NCBI RefSeq assembly: GCF_946885725.1
Contig: NZ_CAMPGZ010000100.1
Coordinates: forward strand, 1-14,669
DNA length: 14,669 nucleotides
DNA from: an uncultured Nocardioides sp.
Lineage (GTDB): Bacteria; Actinomycetota; Actinomycetes; Propionibacteriales; Nocardioidaceae
Direction: 5' to 3'
Both the position numbers and the translations under genes were made by a program. Of this stretch, positions 6,394 through 14,317 are shown piece after piece. Numbering within the stretch: position 1 is the first letter of the stretch; each line of letters opens with the position of its first letter. Below the pieces are notes generated by a model that was not told the DNA's origin, did not search any database, and saw only the letters and a program-made list of their open reading frames with translations.

Positions 6394-6852
6394 ATGCGCA
6401 GCAAGATCGTCATCGGGGGAACACTCGCAACCGTCGTGGCCGGTACCCTGCTCACGGTCACCGCGGCCGACGCGGACCGGGCCGCCAACCGGGTCACCGT
6501 GGTCGAGCGGGCAGTCTCGGACTCCGTCGTGGACCTCGCGCCCGAGGGCGACAGCGCCGGTGACCTGCTCACGTTCGCCAACCCGGTCTACGACCGCAGC
6601 AACTCCCGCAAGGTCGGCCGCGACCAGGGGTCCTGCATCCGCACCGTGGTCGGCAAGGCCTGGCAGTGCTCGTGGACGACGTGGCTGCCGAAGGGGTCGC
6701 TGGTGGTCGAGGGGCCGTTCTACGACACACGCGGCTCGACGATGGCGATCACCGGCGGCACCGGCGCCTACGCCCGCGCCCGCGGCGTGATGCACCTGAA
6801 GGCGGCGAACGACCAGGGCACGGCGTTCAGGTTCAGCTTCGTCCTCCGCTGA
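6394..6852 (+). CDS. Secreted allene-oxide-cyclase-barrel-like protein
   Basis: A 152-residue exported protein. The N-terminal 27 residues form a signal peptide, with cleavage likely after ADA at 25-27. The mature part resembles the bacterial allene oxide cyclase/dirigent-like beta barrel: DLLTFANPVYD (57-67), VGRDQGSCIRT (74-84), a Trp/Cys pair near 90-92, GSLVVEGPFYD (101-111) and the conserved turn ITGGTGAYARARG (119-131). Cys81 and Cys92 are the only cysteines and could form a disulphide outside the cell. Plant relatives act on oxylipins or guide phenoxy-radical coupling; the function of bacterial members is not established, and no catalytic activity should be assumed. The start is supported by AGGAG. 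Its last 20 bases overlap the convergent monooxygenase gene. Family assignment rests on my recognition of the pattern. Confidence 0.8.
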   Translation: MRSKIVIGGTLATVVAGTLLTVTAADADRAANRVTVVERAVSDSVVDLAPEGDSAGDLLTFANPVYDRSNSRKVGRDQGSCIRTVVGKAWQCSWTTWLPKGSLVVEGPFYDTRGSTMAITGGTGAYARARGVMHLKAANDQGTAFRFSFVLR

Positions 6853-8089
6853 CCGGGTCACTGCGTCGTACGGCGTACGGCGGCGCGTGCTCCGGCCTGA
6901 ACCCGACCCCGATCAGGTAGGCCGTGACCGCCGTCGTGCGCGGCACGCGCTGCAGCAGCGCCAGCATCGGCTTCGGAGGTCCCGTGCGCCGGCCGTCGAG
7001 GATCGGTCGCACCAGCCCGCGGTGCAGCAGGCGCTGCAGCGACTGGACCGCGACCGTCGCCACGAGCCGGCGGTTGCGGACCGACCGCAGCCGTTGCGCG
7101 GTCGCCGCGCTTCGCAGCAGTGGCTCGGCCAGCACGGCCGCGGCCGCCACTGCATCCTGCACGGCCAGGTTGATCCCGACGCCGCCCACCGGCGACATCG
7201 CGTGCGCCGCGTCGCCGATGCACAGCAGGCCGTCGACGTGCCACCGGCGCAGCCGGTTCACCCGCACGTCGAGGTGCTTGACGTCGTCCATCGAGCGCAG
7301 TGTGTCGACGCGGTCGGCGAGCTCGGGCATCAGCTCGGCGACGTCGAGCCGGAACGCCTCGATCCCCCGGGCACGCAGCTCGGCATCGGTCCCCTTGCGA
7401 CCGATGTAGGCGATCTGCAGGAAGTCGGTGCGCGGGATCACGACGGCGAACCGGCCGGGCCTCGCGCGCGGGGTCAGCGATGCGGCCGCGTCGGACTCGG
7501 CACGCGGGAGCCGGAACCACCAGGCGTCGATCGGTACGGCGAACTCCCGCGGCCGCAGCCCCGCCTCCCGCCGTACCGTCGACCAGCGACCGTCGCACCC
7601 GACCACGAGGTCGGCCTCGATGCGTCCGGCCGTCCCGTCCGCTCGCCGGTACTCCACACCACGCACGCGTTCCTCGTCGCGGAGCAGTCCGGTGACCTCG
7701 GTGCTCATCCGGAGCGTGAAGCCGGGCTCCTCACGGGCGGCGTCGGCGAGCAGGTCGAGCAGGTCCCACTGCGGCACCATCGCGACGTACGGGTACGGCG
7801 CCCGGAGGCGGCGGAAGTCGGCGACGACCACCGTCCGTCCGTCACTCGTCGGGAACGCGACCTCGTCGACCCGGCTGTACGGCAGGTCGGCGAACTCGTC
7901 GGCGAGCCCGAGCTCGTCGAGCAGCTGCAGCGTGGACGGGTGCACGGTGTCGCCCCGGAAGTCGCGCAGGAAGTCGGCGTGCTTCTCGAGCACCTGGACG
8001 TCCACCCCAGCCCGGGCGAGAAGCAGGCCCAGCACCATGCCGGCCGGACCGCCGCCGGCGACCACGCAGGTGGTGCGCTCGCTCACCAT
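6833..8089 (-). CDS. FAD-dependent monooxygenase (group A, PHBH-like)
   Basis: A 418-residue soluble flavoprotein of the para-hydroxybenzoate-hydroxylase fold, expected to use FAD and NAD(P)H to hydroxylate or epoxidise an unknown substrate. The FAD-binding GGGPAG is at 12-17 with Glu35 ending the second strand, Arg45-Gly-Asp-Thr follows, the DG motif is at 166-167 (VGCDGRWSTVR), and the GD motif is at 292-293 (CIGDAAHAMSPVGGVGIN). No membrane segment or thioredoxin-like tail is present. The ATG at 8089 is preferred over the GTG at 8104: GGTGGAG lies five bases upstream of the ATG, and the GTG falls at the likely transcription start. It is divergent from the membrane protein/P450 pair with about 120 bases between them, so the two oxygenases could share regulation, though nothing proves a joint pathway. 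Confidence 0.93.
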   Translation of the reverse strand: MVSERTTCVVAGGGPAGMVLGLLLARAGVDVQVLEKHADFLRDFRGDTVHPSTLQLLDELGLADEFADLPYSRVDEVAFPTSDGRTVVVADFRRLRAPYPYVAMVPQWDLLDLLADAAREEPGFTLRMSTEVTGLLRDEERVRGVEYRRADGTAGRIEADLVVGCDGRWSTVRREAGLRPREFAVPIDAWWFRLPRAESDAAASLTPRARPGRFAVVIPRTDFLQIAYIGRKGTDAELRARGIEAFRLDVAELMPELADRVDTLRSMDDVKHLDVRVNRLRRWHVDGLLCIGDAAHAMSPVGGVGINLAVQDAVAAAAVLAEPLLRSAATAQRLRSVRNRRLVATVAVQSLQRLLHRGLVRPILDGRRTGPPKPMLALLQRVPRTTAVTAYLIGVGFRPEHAPPYAVRRSDPVSGGRS

Positions 8090-8107
8090 CGTCGCTCCAC
8101 CCACACC

Positions 8108-8136
8108 ACGCTAGAAGGGCACGAACTCCGCGTCAC
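8108..8136 (-). promoter_or_regulatory. Predicted promoter of the FAD monooxygenase gene
   Basis: On the minus strand GTGACG (8136-8131, four of six to TTGACA) and TAGCGT (8113-8108) are 17 bases apart. Transcription would start around 8101, just upstream of the GGTGGAG ribosome-binding site. Confidence 0.5.
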
Positions 8137-8160
8137 CACTCCGAATGACTATCTGGACCA

Positions 8161-8194
8161 CGGACCGTTGGTGTCTACGACGTCGCGCGGTCCG
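8161..8194. promoter_or_regulatory. Inverted repeat CGGACCG-N20-CGGTCCG, possible operator
   Basis: CGGACCG (8161-8167) and CGGTCCG (8188-8194) are exact inverted copies separated by 20 bases, and each arm is itself nearly palindromic. The pair lies in the divergent gap, 15 bases before the start of the membrane protein/P450 unit. It could bind a regulator or fold as a leader hairpin. No regulator gene is present in the immediate neighbourhood. Confidence 0.35.
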
Positions 8195-8209
8195 ATGTTT
8201 GGCTGAGGC

Positions 8210-9025
8210 ATGGCCCGTTCGAGCACGGGGCCGAAGCCTGCGTCACCCACGGAGGTTCGACCGGACTCGGGGCCGTGGACACGTGAGATACGTGCACTCG
8301 CCCGCGCGGTCGCGGTCTCCGGGATCGTGTTCGCGGCCCTTCTCGCCGTAGCACTGGTCCTGGTGCGCCAGGCACCCGGTCTCGACGCGGACGAGCTCAG
8401 CTACACGGCGTTCTACACCGTCGGCCGGGGCAACGTGCTCGTCACGGCCGGCGTGTACGTCGTGCCGTTCGCCGGCATCGCCTTCATGTGGCACATGGGG
8501 GCCACCCGCACCCTCGTCGAGGCGTTGCCCGGCAGCAGCCCGCCCGAGGTGCCCCGCTGGCTGCAGGTCACCTCCGGAGTGCTCTTCGTCTGCATGCTCT
8601 TCGCGGGCACCGCGACGGCCGCGGGCGTGGCGCTGCTGACGGTGCTGTCCAGCAGCCCGCTGCCCGACCCGGATGTCTCGCGAGCACTCACCGGCGCCGG
8701 CTACGGCATGGTCTTCGTCTTCGGGACCCGCGCGGCCGGCATGTACATGATCACCACCACGACCATGGCCCGGCGCCGGCATCTCCTGCCCCGGTGGGCA
8801 GCCCTGGTCAGCTACCTGGCGGCGACCTTCCTGTTCGTCAGCACGACGTTCCACCCGGTGACCATGATGGTCTTCCCCGGCTGGGTGCTGCTGCTCAGCG
8901 GCGTCCTCCTCGTGAACGTCTCCCCCCGGCGCCACCTCCGCCGCCAGCACAGGCGGCACGCGCAGCAGTGGCAGGAGCGCCGGGACCCACAGCGTTCCCC
9001 CTCCCCTGAAGAGGACATCCCATGA
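8210..9025 (+). CDS. Six-helix membrane protein coupled to the P450 gene
   Basis: A 271-residue integral membrane protein that I do not recognise. Hydrophobic segments lie at about 32-52, 75-96, 121-145, 160-182, 194-214 and 217-237, with a cytosolic-looking N-terminus (1-28) and a very basic Arg/His/Gln-rich tail (240-260) before an acidic end. There is no transporter, kinase or haem motif I can name; His95 (WHMG) and His215 (TTFHP) are the most notable histidines at helix ends. The gene ends in ATGA shared with the P450-reductase start, so the two are almost certainly co-transcribed and translationally coupled. That suggests a linked role, for example membrane placement, substrate entry or product export, but this is only inference. 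The start at ATG 8210 has no good Shine-Dalgarno sequence at proper spacing. Confidence 0.85.
   Translation: MARSSTGPKPASPTEVRPDSGPWTREIRALARAVAVSGIVFAALLAVALVLVRQAPGLDADELSYTAFYTVGRGNVLVTAGVYVVPFAGIAFMWHMGATRTLVEALPGSSPPEVPRWLQVTSGVLFVCMLFAGTATAAGVALLTVLSSSPLPDPDVSRALTGAGYGMVFVFGTRAAGMYMITTTTMARRRHLLPRWAALVSYLAATFLFVSTTFHPVTMMVFPGWVLLLSGVLLVNVSPRRHLRRQHRRHAQQWQERRDPQRSPSPEEDIP
9011..9025 (+). promoter_or_regulatory. Ribosome-binding site and ATGA stop-start coupling
   Basis: GAGGA (9011-9015) lies six bases before the P450 ATG at 9022, inside the last codons of the membrane protein gene. The stop TGA (9023-9025) overlaps that ATG, so terminating ribosomes can restart directly. Confidence 0.75.
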
Positions 9026-12000
9026 CCTCGACGATCGAGCTCGACGAGATTCCCGGGCCGCACGGTCTGCCCGTCGTCGGCAACGTCTTCGACATCGACG
9101 CCACGAACCCCATCGAGGGCTTCATGGCCATGGCGAAGGAGTACGGCCCCATCTTCAAGTTCGAGGTGCCCGGCGGCGGCACCAGGCTGATGCTCAGCGA
9201 CCCCGACCTGGTCGAGGAGGTGTGCGACGACACGCGCTTCGACAAGCTCGTCGCGGGCGGTCTGGCCCAGCTGCAGCAGGACGCCTTGGCCAACGGGCTG
9301 TTCACCTCCGACACGGACGACCCGCTGTGGCGCCGGGCGCACAACATCCTGATGGCGCCGTTCAGCCTGCAGGCGATGCGCGACTACATGCCGAGGATGC
9401 TCGACATCGCCGAGCAGCTCATGGACAAGTGGGCCCGCCTCAACCCGGACGACGAGGTCGACGTCCCCGCCGACATGACGCGGCTGACGCTCGACACCAT
9501 CGCTCTGTGCGGCTTCGGCTACCGCTTCAACTCCTTCTACCGCGAGACCCCGCATCCGTTCGTGCAGGCGATGCTGCGCACGTTGGGCGAGTCGCAGGCC
9601 CGGGCCCGGCAGCTGCCGATCCAGACCCGGTTGAGGATCCGCGCCCAGCGGCAGCTCGAGGAGGACCAGGCGTTCATGAACGACCTGGTCGACCGGCTGA
9701 TCACCGAGCGCAAGGCCATGGGCGACGCCGGCGACAGCACCGACCTGCTGGGCCGGATGCTGAACGGCGTCGACAAGCAGAGCGGCGAGCGGCTGCCGGA
9801 CGTCAACATCCGCGCGCAGTGCATCACGTTCCTGATCGCCGGCCACGAGACCACGTCGGGGCTGCTGTCCTTCGCGATCTACTTCCTGCTGAAGCACCCG
9901 GAGTACCTGGAGCGCGCCCGCGCCGAGGTCGACGAGGTGCTCGGGGACACCGCCGCACCCACCTTCGAGCAGGTGCACGCCCTCCACTACGTGCGTCAGG
10001 TGCTCGACGAGTCCCTGCGGCTGTGGCCCACCGCCCCCGGGTTCACCCGGCACCCGCTCGAGGACACCGTGATCGGCGGCCGCTACCACCTCCCCAGGGA
10101 CACGGCGATCACCGTGCTCATCCCGTCCCTGCACCGTGCCACGTCGGTCTGGGGGCCCGACGCCGAGGAGTTCAACCCCGACCACGTGTCGCCGGAGCGC
10201 ATGGCCGCCCTGCCACCGTCCGCCTACAAGCCCTTCGGCAGCGGCCTGCGCGCCTGCATCGGTCGGCAGTTCGCGCTGCAGGAGGCGACGATGGCGCTCG
10301 GCATGGTGCTGCAGCGGTTCGACCTCGTCGACCACCTCGACTACCAGCTGCACACCAAGACCACGCTGACCATCAAGCCCGCCGACCTCCGCATCAAGGT
10401 GCGGCCACGTCCGGGCAAGCACATCGACCGGGCGGCACCGGCCGAGGTACGGCGGGAGGAGGCCGCAACCGTCCCGGCCGCGGGAGCCGCGCCGAGCCTC
10501 CTCGTGCCCCGGCACGGCACCAAGCTGTCGGTGCTCTTCGGGTCCAACCTGGGCACGGCCGAGTCGATCGCCACCCGGATCGCGGAGGAGGGCACCGAGC
10601 GCGGCTTCGACGTGATGGTCGGCCCGCTCGACGACCACGTGGGAGACCTGCCACGGGACGGCGCGCTGGTCGTGGTCACGGCGTCGTACAACGGCACTCC
10701 GCCCGACAACGCCGCCGAGTTCTGCCGCTGGATCGCGGAGGCCGAGCCTGACGCGGCCACGGGCGTGTCCTACTCGGTCTTCGGGTGCGGCAACACCGAG
10801 TGGGCCTCGACGTACCAGGCGATCCCCACACTGATCGACGAGCAGCTCGAGAAGCACGGCGGGCAGCGCGTCCACCCACGCGGCGCCGGCAACGCCGCCG
10901 GCGACTTCGACGCCGACTACCGCGCCTGGCACGGCGACGTGTGGGCCGACATCGCCCGCGCGCTGAACCTCCCCGACGAGGTCGCCACCGCCGAGACCAC
11001 CGGACCCAGGCTTTCGATCACGCTGACGAACCGTCAGCTGAACAACCCGGTGATCGTGTCCTACGCGGCGCACGCGGGGCTGGTGCGGGAGAACCGCGAG
11101 CTGATCGGCACCCGCGACGGGCGGCCGCGCAGCCGGTCCGTGCGGCACATCGAGATCGCGCTGCCGCCCGGCGTCACTTACAGGGCGGGTGACCACCTGG
11201 GCGTGCTCCCCCGCAACCGCATCCCCGCGATCCAGCGGGTGATGGCGCACTTCGGGCTCGACGGCGGGCAGTACATCACGATCATCCCGAACAGCGGATC
11301 GCACACCCACCTCCCGATCGACGAGCCCACGCCGCTGCTCGGCGTTCTCGGCAGCTGCGTGGAGCTGCAGGACGTCGCCAGCCGGGACGACATCGCGGTG
11401 CTCGCCCAGTACACCCAGGACCCGGCCGAGAAGGCCGCCATGGAGTCGATGACCGGCGACGACGAGCAGGCGCACGCCGCCTACCGGGAGAAGGTGTACG
11501 AGCCGAACCGGTCGGTGCTCGACCTGCTCGAGGAGTACCCGTCGTGCGACCTGCCCTTCGAGGTCTTCCTCGACCGGCTGCCCCCGCTGCGACCGCGCTA
11601 CTACTCGATCTCGTCGTCGCCGCTGGCCAGCCCGGACGTCTGCAGCATCACCACCGGCGTGCTCGAGGGCCCCGCCCGCTCGGGCGCCGGCGTCTACGCC
11701 GGAGTCTGCTCCTCGCACCTGGCCGCGATCCCGCAGAAGGGCACGGTGTTCGTCTTCGTGCGCCCGCCCTCGATCCCGTTCGCGCCTCCGGAGAACCCGC
11801 AGACGCCGATGATCATGGTCGGGGCGGGCACGGGCTTCGCGCCGTTCCGTGGGTTCCTGCAGGAGCGGGCTGAGCAGAAGCAGCAGGGCGAGACGGTCGG
11901 CCCGTCGCTGCTGTTCTTCGGCTGCCGCGCACCCGAGACCGACCTGCTGTACGCCGACGAGCTGGTCGACTTCGAGCGGCAGGGCGTCGTGCAGGTGGAG

Positions 12001-12264
12001 CGGTGCTTCTCGGACGCACCGGGGCAGGCGCGTCGCTACGCCCAGGCGGGCATGCTCGAGCGCGCCGACGACGTGTGGGACCTGCTGCAGCAGGACGCAG
12101 TCGTGCTGGTGTGCGGCAACGCGGCCACGGTGGCTCCCGGCGTGCGCGGGGCGCTGACGTCGATCTTCCGCGACCGGACGGGCGCCGGCGAGAAGGACGC
12201 CGAGGCCTGGCTCGTCGGCCTGCGGTCCTCCGGACGCCTGGTGGAGGACATCTGGGGCGGCTGA
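9022..12264 (+). CDS. Self-sufficient CYP102-type cytochrome P450-reductase fusion
   Basis: A 1080-residue homologue of P450 BM3 (CYP102A1, 1049 residues), expected to move electrons from NAD(P)H through FAD and FMN to haem and hydroxylate fatty-acid-like or other hydrophobic substrates. Haem domain (1-460): I-helix AGHETT (273-278), ExxR 330-333, FGSGLRACIG (405-414) with the haem ligand Cys412. A linker spans about 461-498. FMN domain: FGSNLGTAES (506-515), TASYNGTPPDN (553-563), Trp594. FAD/NADPH domain: RPRYYSISSSP (857-867), GAGTGFAPFRG (934-944), CGNA (1031-1034), Trp1078. Phe94 matches BM3 Phe87. Differences: BM3 Arg47 and Tyr51, which hold the substrate carboxylate, become Gly52 and Leu56, and NADPH-phosphate-binding Arg966 becomes Asp998. 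All catalytic parts are intact. It is the second gene of a two-gene unit. No BM3R1/FatR-type repressor is nearby. Confidence 0.97.
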   Translation: MTSTIELDEIPGPHGLPVVGNVFDIDATNPIEGFMAMAKEYGPIFKFEVPGGGTRLMLSDPDLVEEVCDDTRFDKLVAGGLAQLQQDALANGLFTSDTDDPLWRRAHNILMAPFSLQAMRDYMPRMLDIAEQLMDKWARLNPDDEVDVPADMTRLTLDTIALCGFGYRFNSFYRETPHPFVQAMLRTLGESQARARQLPIQTRLRIRAQRQLEEDQAFMNDLVDRLITERKAMGDAGDSTDLLGRMLNGVDKQSGERLPDVNIRAQCITFLIAGHETTSGLLSFAIYFLLKHPEYLERARAEVDEVLGDTAAPTFEQVHALHYVRQVLDESLRLWPTAPGFTRHPLEDTVIGGRYHLPRDTAITVLIPSLHRATSVWGPDAEEFNPDHVSPERMAALPPSAYKPFGSGLRACIGRQFALQEATMALGMVLQRFDLVDHLDYQLHTKTTLTIKPADLRIKVRPRPGKHIDRAAPAEVRREEAATVPAAGAAPSLLVPRHGTKLSVLFGSNLGTAESIATRIAEEGTERGFDVMVGPLDDHVGDLPRDGALVVVTASYNGTPPDNAAEFCRWIAEAEPDAATGVSYSVFGCGNTEWASTYQAIPTLIDEQLEKHGGQRVHPRGAGNAAGDFDADYRAWHGDVWADIARALNLPDEVATAETTGPRLSITLTNRQLNNPVIVSYAAHAGLVRENRELIGTRDGRPRSRSVRHIEIALPPGVTYRAGDHLGVLPRNRIPAIQRVMAHFGLDGGQYITIIPNSGSHTHLPIDEPTPLLGVLGSCVELQDVASRDDIAVLAQYTQDPAEKAAMESMTGDDEQAHAAYREKVYEPNRSVLDLLEEYPSCDLPFEVFLDRLPPLRPRYYSISSSPLASPDVCSITTGVLEGPARSGAGVYAGVCSSHLAAIPQKGTVFVFVRPPSIPFAPPENPQTPMIMVGAGTGFAPFRGFLQERAEQKQQGETVGPSLLFFGCRAPETDLLYADELVDFERQGVVQVERCFSDAPGQARRYAQAGMLERADDVWDLLQQDAVVLVCGNAATVAPGVRGALTSIFRDRTGAGEKDAEAWLVGLRSSGRLVEDIWGG

Positions 12265-12265
12265 G

Positions 12266-14311
12266 TCAGGACCCGGCGAGGCGCTGCAGCGCGGTGAGCA
12301 CCGTGGCGCGGTCGGTCGTGCGCCACATCGGGGGCAGCGAGTCGGCCAGGAAACGGCCATAGCGCGCGGTCACCAGGCGCGGGTCGAGGATCGCGACCAC
12401 GCCCTTGTCGGCGGTGGTGCGGATCAGCCGGCCCGCGCCCTGCGCGAGCAGCAGGGCGGCGTGGGTGGCGGCGACCGACATGAAGCCGTTGCCGCCCGCG
12501 CGGTCGGCCGCCCGCTGCCGGGCCGACATCAGCGGGTCGTCGGGCCGCGGGAACGGGATCCGGTCGATCAGCACCAGCTGGCAGGTGTCGCCGGGGACGT
12601 CGAGCCCCTGCCACAGCGACAGGGTGCCGAACAGGCAGGCGTGCGGGTCCTCGACGAACAGTCGCGAGAGCTCGGGGAGCTGGGCCTCGCCCTGGGCGAG
12701 GATGGTCAGGTGCGGCAGCCGCTCACGCACGGCCTCCGCAGCCGCCTCGGCCGCGCGGCGTGAGGAGAACAGCCCGAGCGTGCGGCCCTCGGCGGCGTCG
12801 ACCAGGTCGACGATCTCGTCGACCTGCTTGGCACCGAGCCCGTCACGACCGGGCGGCGGCAGGTGCCGCGCGACGTACAGGATGGCCTGGCGCGGGTAGT
12901 CGAACGGCGAGCCCACGTCGAGCCCGCGCCACGGCTCGCGGCGGTCGTGCTCGGCCTCGACGTCGGGCACCTCGGCCGCCTCGACGAGCTCCGGCACCTC
13001 GGTGTCCTCGACCCGCTCGGACGGCTTCAGCCCGATGCTGGTCGCGACCGACGCGAAGTCGCCGCCCAGCATCAGCGTCGCGCTGGTGAAGATCGCGGTC
13101 TTCTCCGCGAGCAGCTTGGCGCGCAGCTGACCCCAGACCTGGAGCGGCGCCACGCACAGCACGTCGCCGCCGCGCTGGCGCTCGCGCCGCGACAGCCAGA
13201 GCACGTCGGACTCGACGTGGGCGGCCATCCGCTCGGAGGTCTTGAAGATCTCCTGCACCCAGCCGCGCGCCTGCGTGCGGCCGGGGTCGACGTCGCCGGC
13301 GCCCTGCTGCTCCTTGGGGAACGCCGAGACCAGCGCCCGGGCCGCGTCACGCACCAGCACCAGGGCGTCGGCCAGGTCGGTCGGCAGAGTGTCCAGCCGG
13401 CCCTCGTCGCAGGACTCGAACGCCGCCCGCAGCGCGTCGCCCGCGTCGGCCAGGTCGTCGGCCTCGGAGCCGTCGATGTGCTTCTGCGAACGGCGGGCGG
13501 CCCGCTCGATCTCGGGCACGGTGAGCTCGTCGGTGGCCGCCTGGGTGACCCGCGCGGTCAGCTCGTGCGCCTCGTCGATGACGACGACGTCGTACTCCGG
13601 GATCATCGGCACGCCCTCGATCGCGTCGATCGCGAGCAGCGAGTGGTTGGTGACCACGACGGACGCCTGCGCAGCCTTCTCCTTGGCGCGCTCGGCGAAG
13701 CACTCCTCCGCGAACGGGCAGCGGGTGGCGCCGAGGCACTCGCGGTGGTTGACCGAGACCTGCCGCCAGAGCCGGTCGGTGTGCTTGGGCGCGGAGTCGC
13801 GGTCGCCGGGACCGCCGTTCTCGGCCTGCTGCTCGGCCCAGGCGCGGAGCTTGAGCACCTCGGAGCCCATCGTCCCCTCGGGCACGTCGACGAGCACGCC
13901 CTGGTCGTCGGGCACGCCCTCGCGGACGCGGTGCAGGCAGGCGTAGTTGGACCGGCCCTTGAGGACGGCGTACGACGGCGCGCCGCCGGGCAGCAGGTGC
14001 TCGGCCGCCTCGAGCAGCGCCGGGATGTCGCGCTCGACGAGCTGGTGCTGCAGCGCCAGGGTGGCGGTCGCGACGACGACGCGCTCGTCGTGGAGCAGCG
14101 CGGGCACGAGGTAGCCCAGCGACTTGCCGGTGCCGGTGCCGGCCTGGACCAGCAGGTGCTCCCCCGTCGTCATCGACCGGGCGACCGCCTCGGCCATCGC
14201 GATCTGGCCGGGCCGCTCCTCACCGCCGAGCTGCGCGACGGCACCGGCCAGCACGTCGCGGACCGTCGGTCGCTCCATGGTGATCGGGGTGGCTGTCGAG
14301 CTGCTCGGCAC
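12266..14311 (-). CDS. dinG: DinG/XPD-family ATP-dependent DNA helicase with Fe-S cluster site
   Basis: A 681-residue superfamily 2 helicase of the DinG/XPD type, which in characterised members unwinds DNA 5' to 3' and acts on damaged or structured DNA. Walker A AGTGTGKS is at 57-64. Four cysteines that fit an iron-sulfur cluster, C125, C192, C198 and C204, lie between motifs I and II. DEAH is at 246-249, TSAT at 409-412 and QGAGRLIR (motif VI) at 624-631. No exonuclease domain is fused, unlike the Bacillus form. The GTG at 14311 is chosen because TAGTGT ends six bases before it; the ATG at 14278 is the alternative and would lose 11 residues without harming any motif. It converges on the P450 gene with one base between stops. 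No good LexA box lies at its start, although E. coli dinG is SOS-controlled. Confidence 0.93.
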   Translation of the reverse strand: MPSSSTATPITMERPTVRDVLAGAVAQLGGEERPGQIAMAEAVARSMTTGEHLLVQAGTGTGKSLGYLVPALLHDERVVVATATLALQHQLVERDIPALLEAAEHLLPGGAPSYAVLKGRSNYACLHRVREGVPDDQGVLVDVPEGTMGSEVLKLRAWAEQQAENGGPGDRDSAPKHTDRLWRQVSVNHRECLGATRCPFAEECFAERAKEKAAQASVVVTNHSLLAIDAIEGVPMIPEYDVVVIDEAHELTARVTQAATDELTVPEIERAARRSQKHIDGSEADDLADAGDALRAAFESCDEGRLDTLPTDLADALVLVRDAARALVSAFPKEQQGAGDVDPGRTQARGWVQEIFKTSERMAAHVESDVLWLSRRERQRGGDVLCVAPLQVWGQLRAKLLAEKTAIFTSATLMLGGDFASVATSIGLKPSERVEDTEVPELVEAAEVPDVEAEHDRREPWRGLDVGSPFDYPRQAILYVARHLPPPGRDGLGAKQVDEIVDLVDAAEGRTLGLFSSRRAAEAAAEAVRERLPHLTILAQGEAQLPELSRLFVEDPHACLFGTLSLWQGLDVPGDTCQLVLIDRIPFPRPDDPLMSARQRAADRAGGNGFMSVAATHAALLLAQGAGRLIRTTADKGVVAILDPRLVTARYGRFLADSLPPMWRTTDRATVLTALQRLAGS

Positions 14312-14317
14312 CCAGGA

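Noticed and set aside
2635..8089. A defence island or phage remnant in the alternating-gene region
   Set aside because: No nuclease, methyltransferase, toxin-antitoxin pair, integrase or structural phage gene is present; each gene belongs to an ordinary metabolic or envelope family.
8812..12360. A 1182-codon open frame on the minus strand across the P450 gene
   Set aside because: It is the antisense shadow of the CYP102 gene, kept open by high GC. The translation is rich in Val, Gly, Arg and His with no domain, while the plus strand encodes a complete known enzyme.
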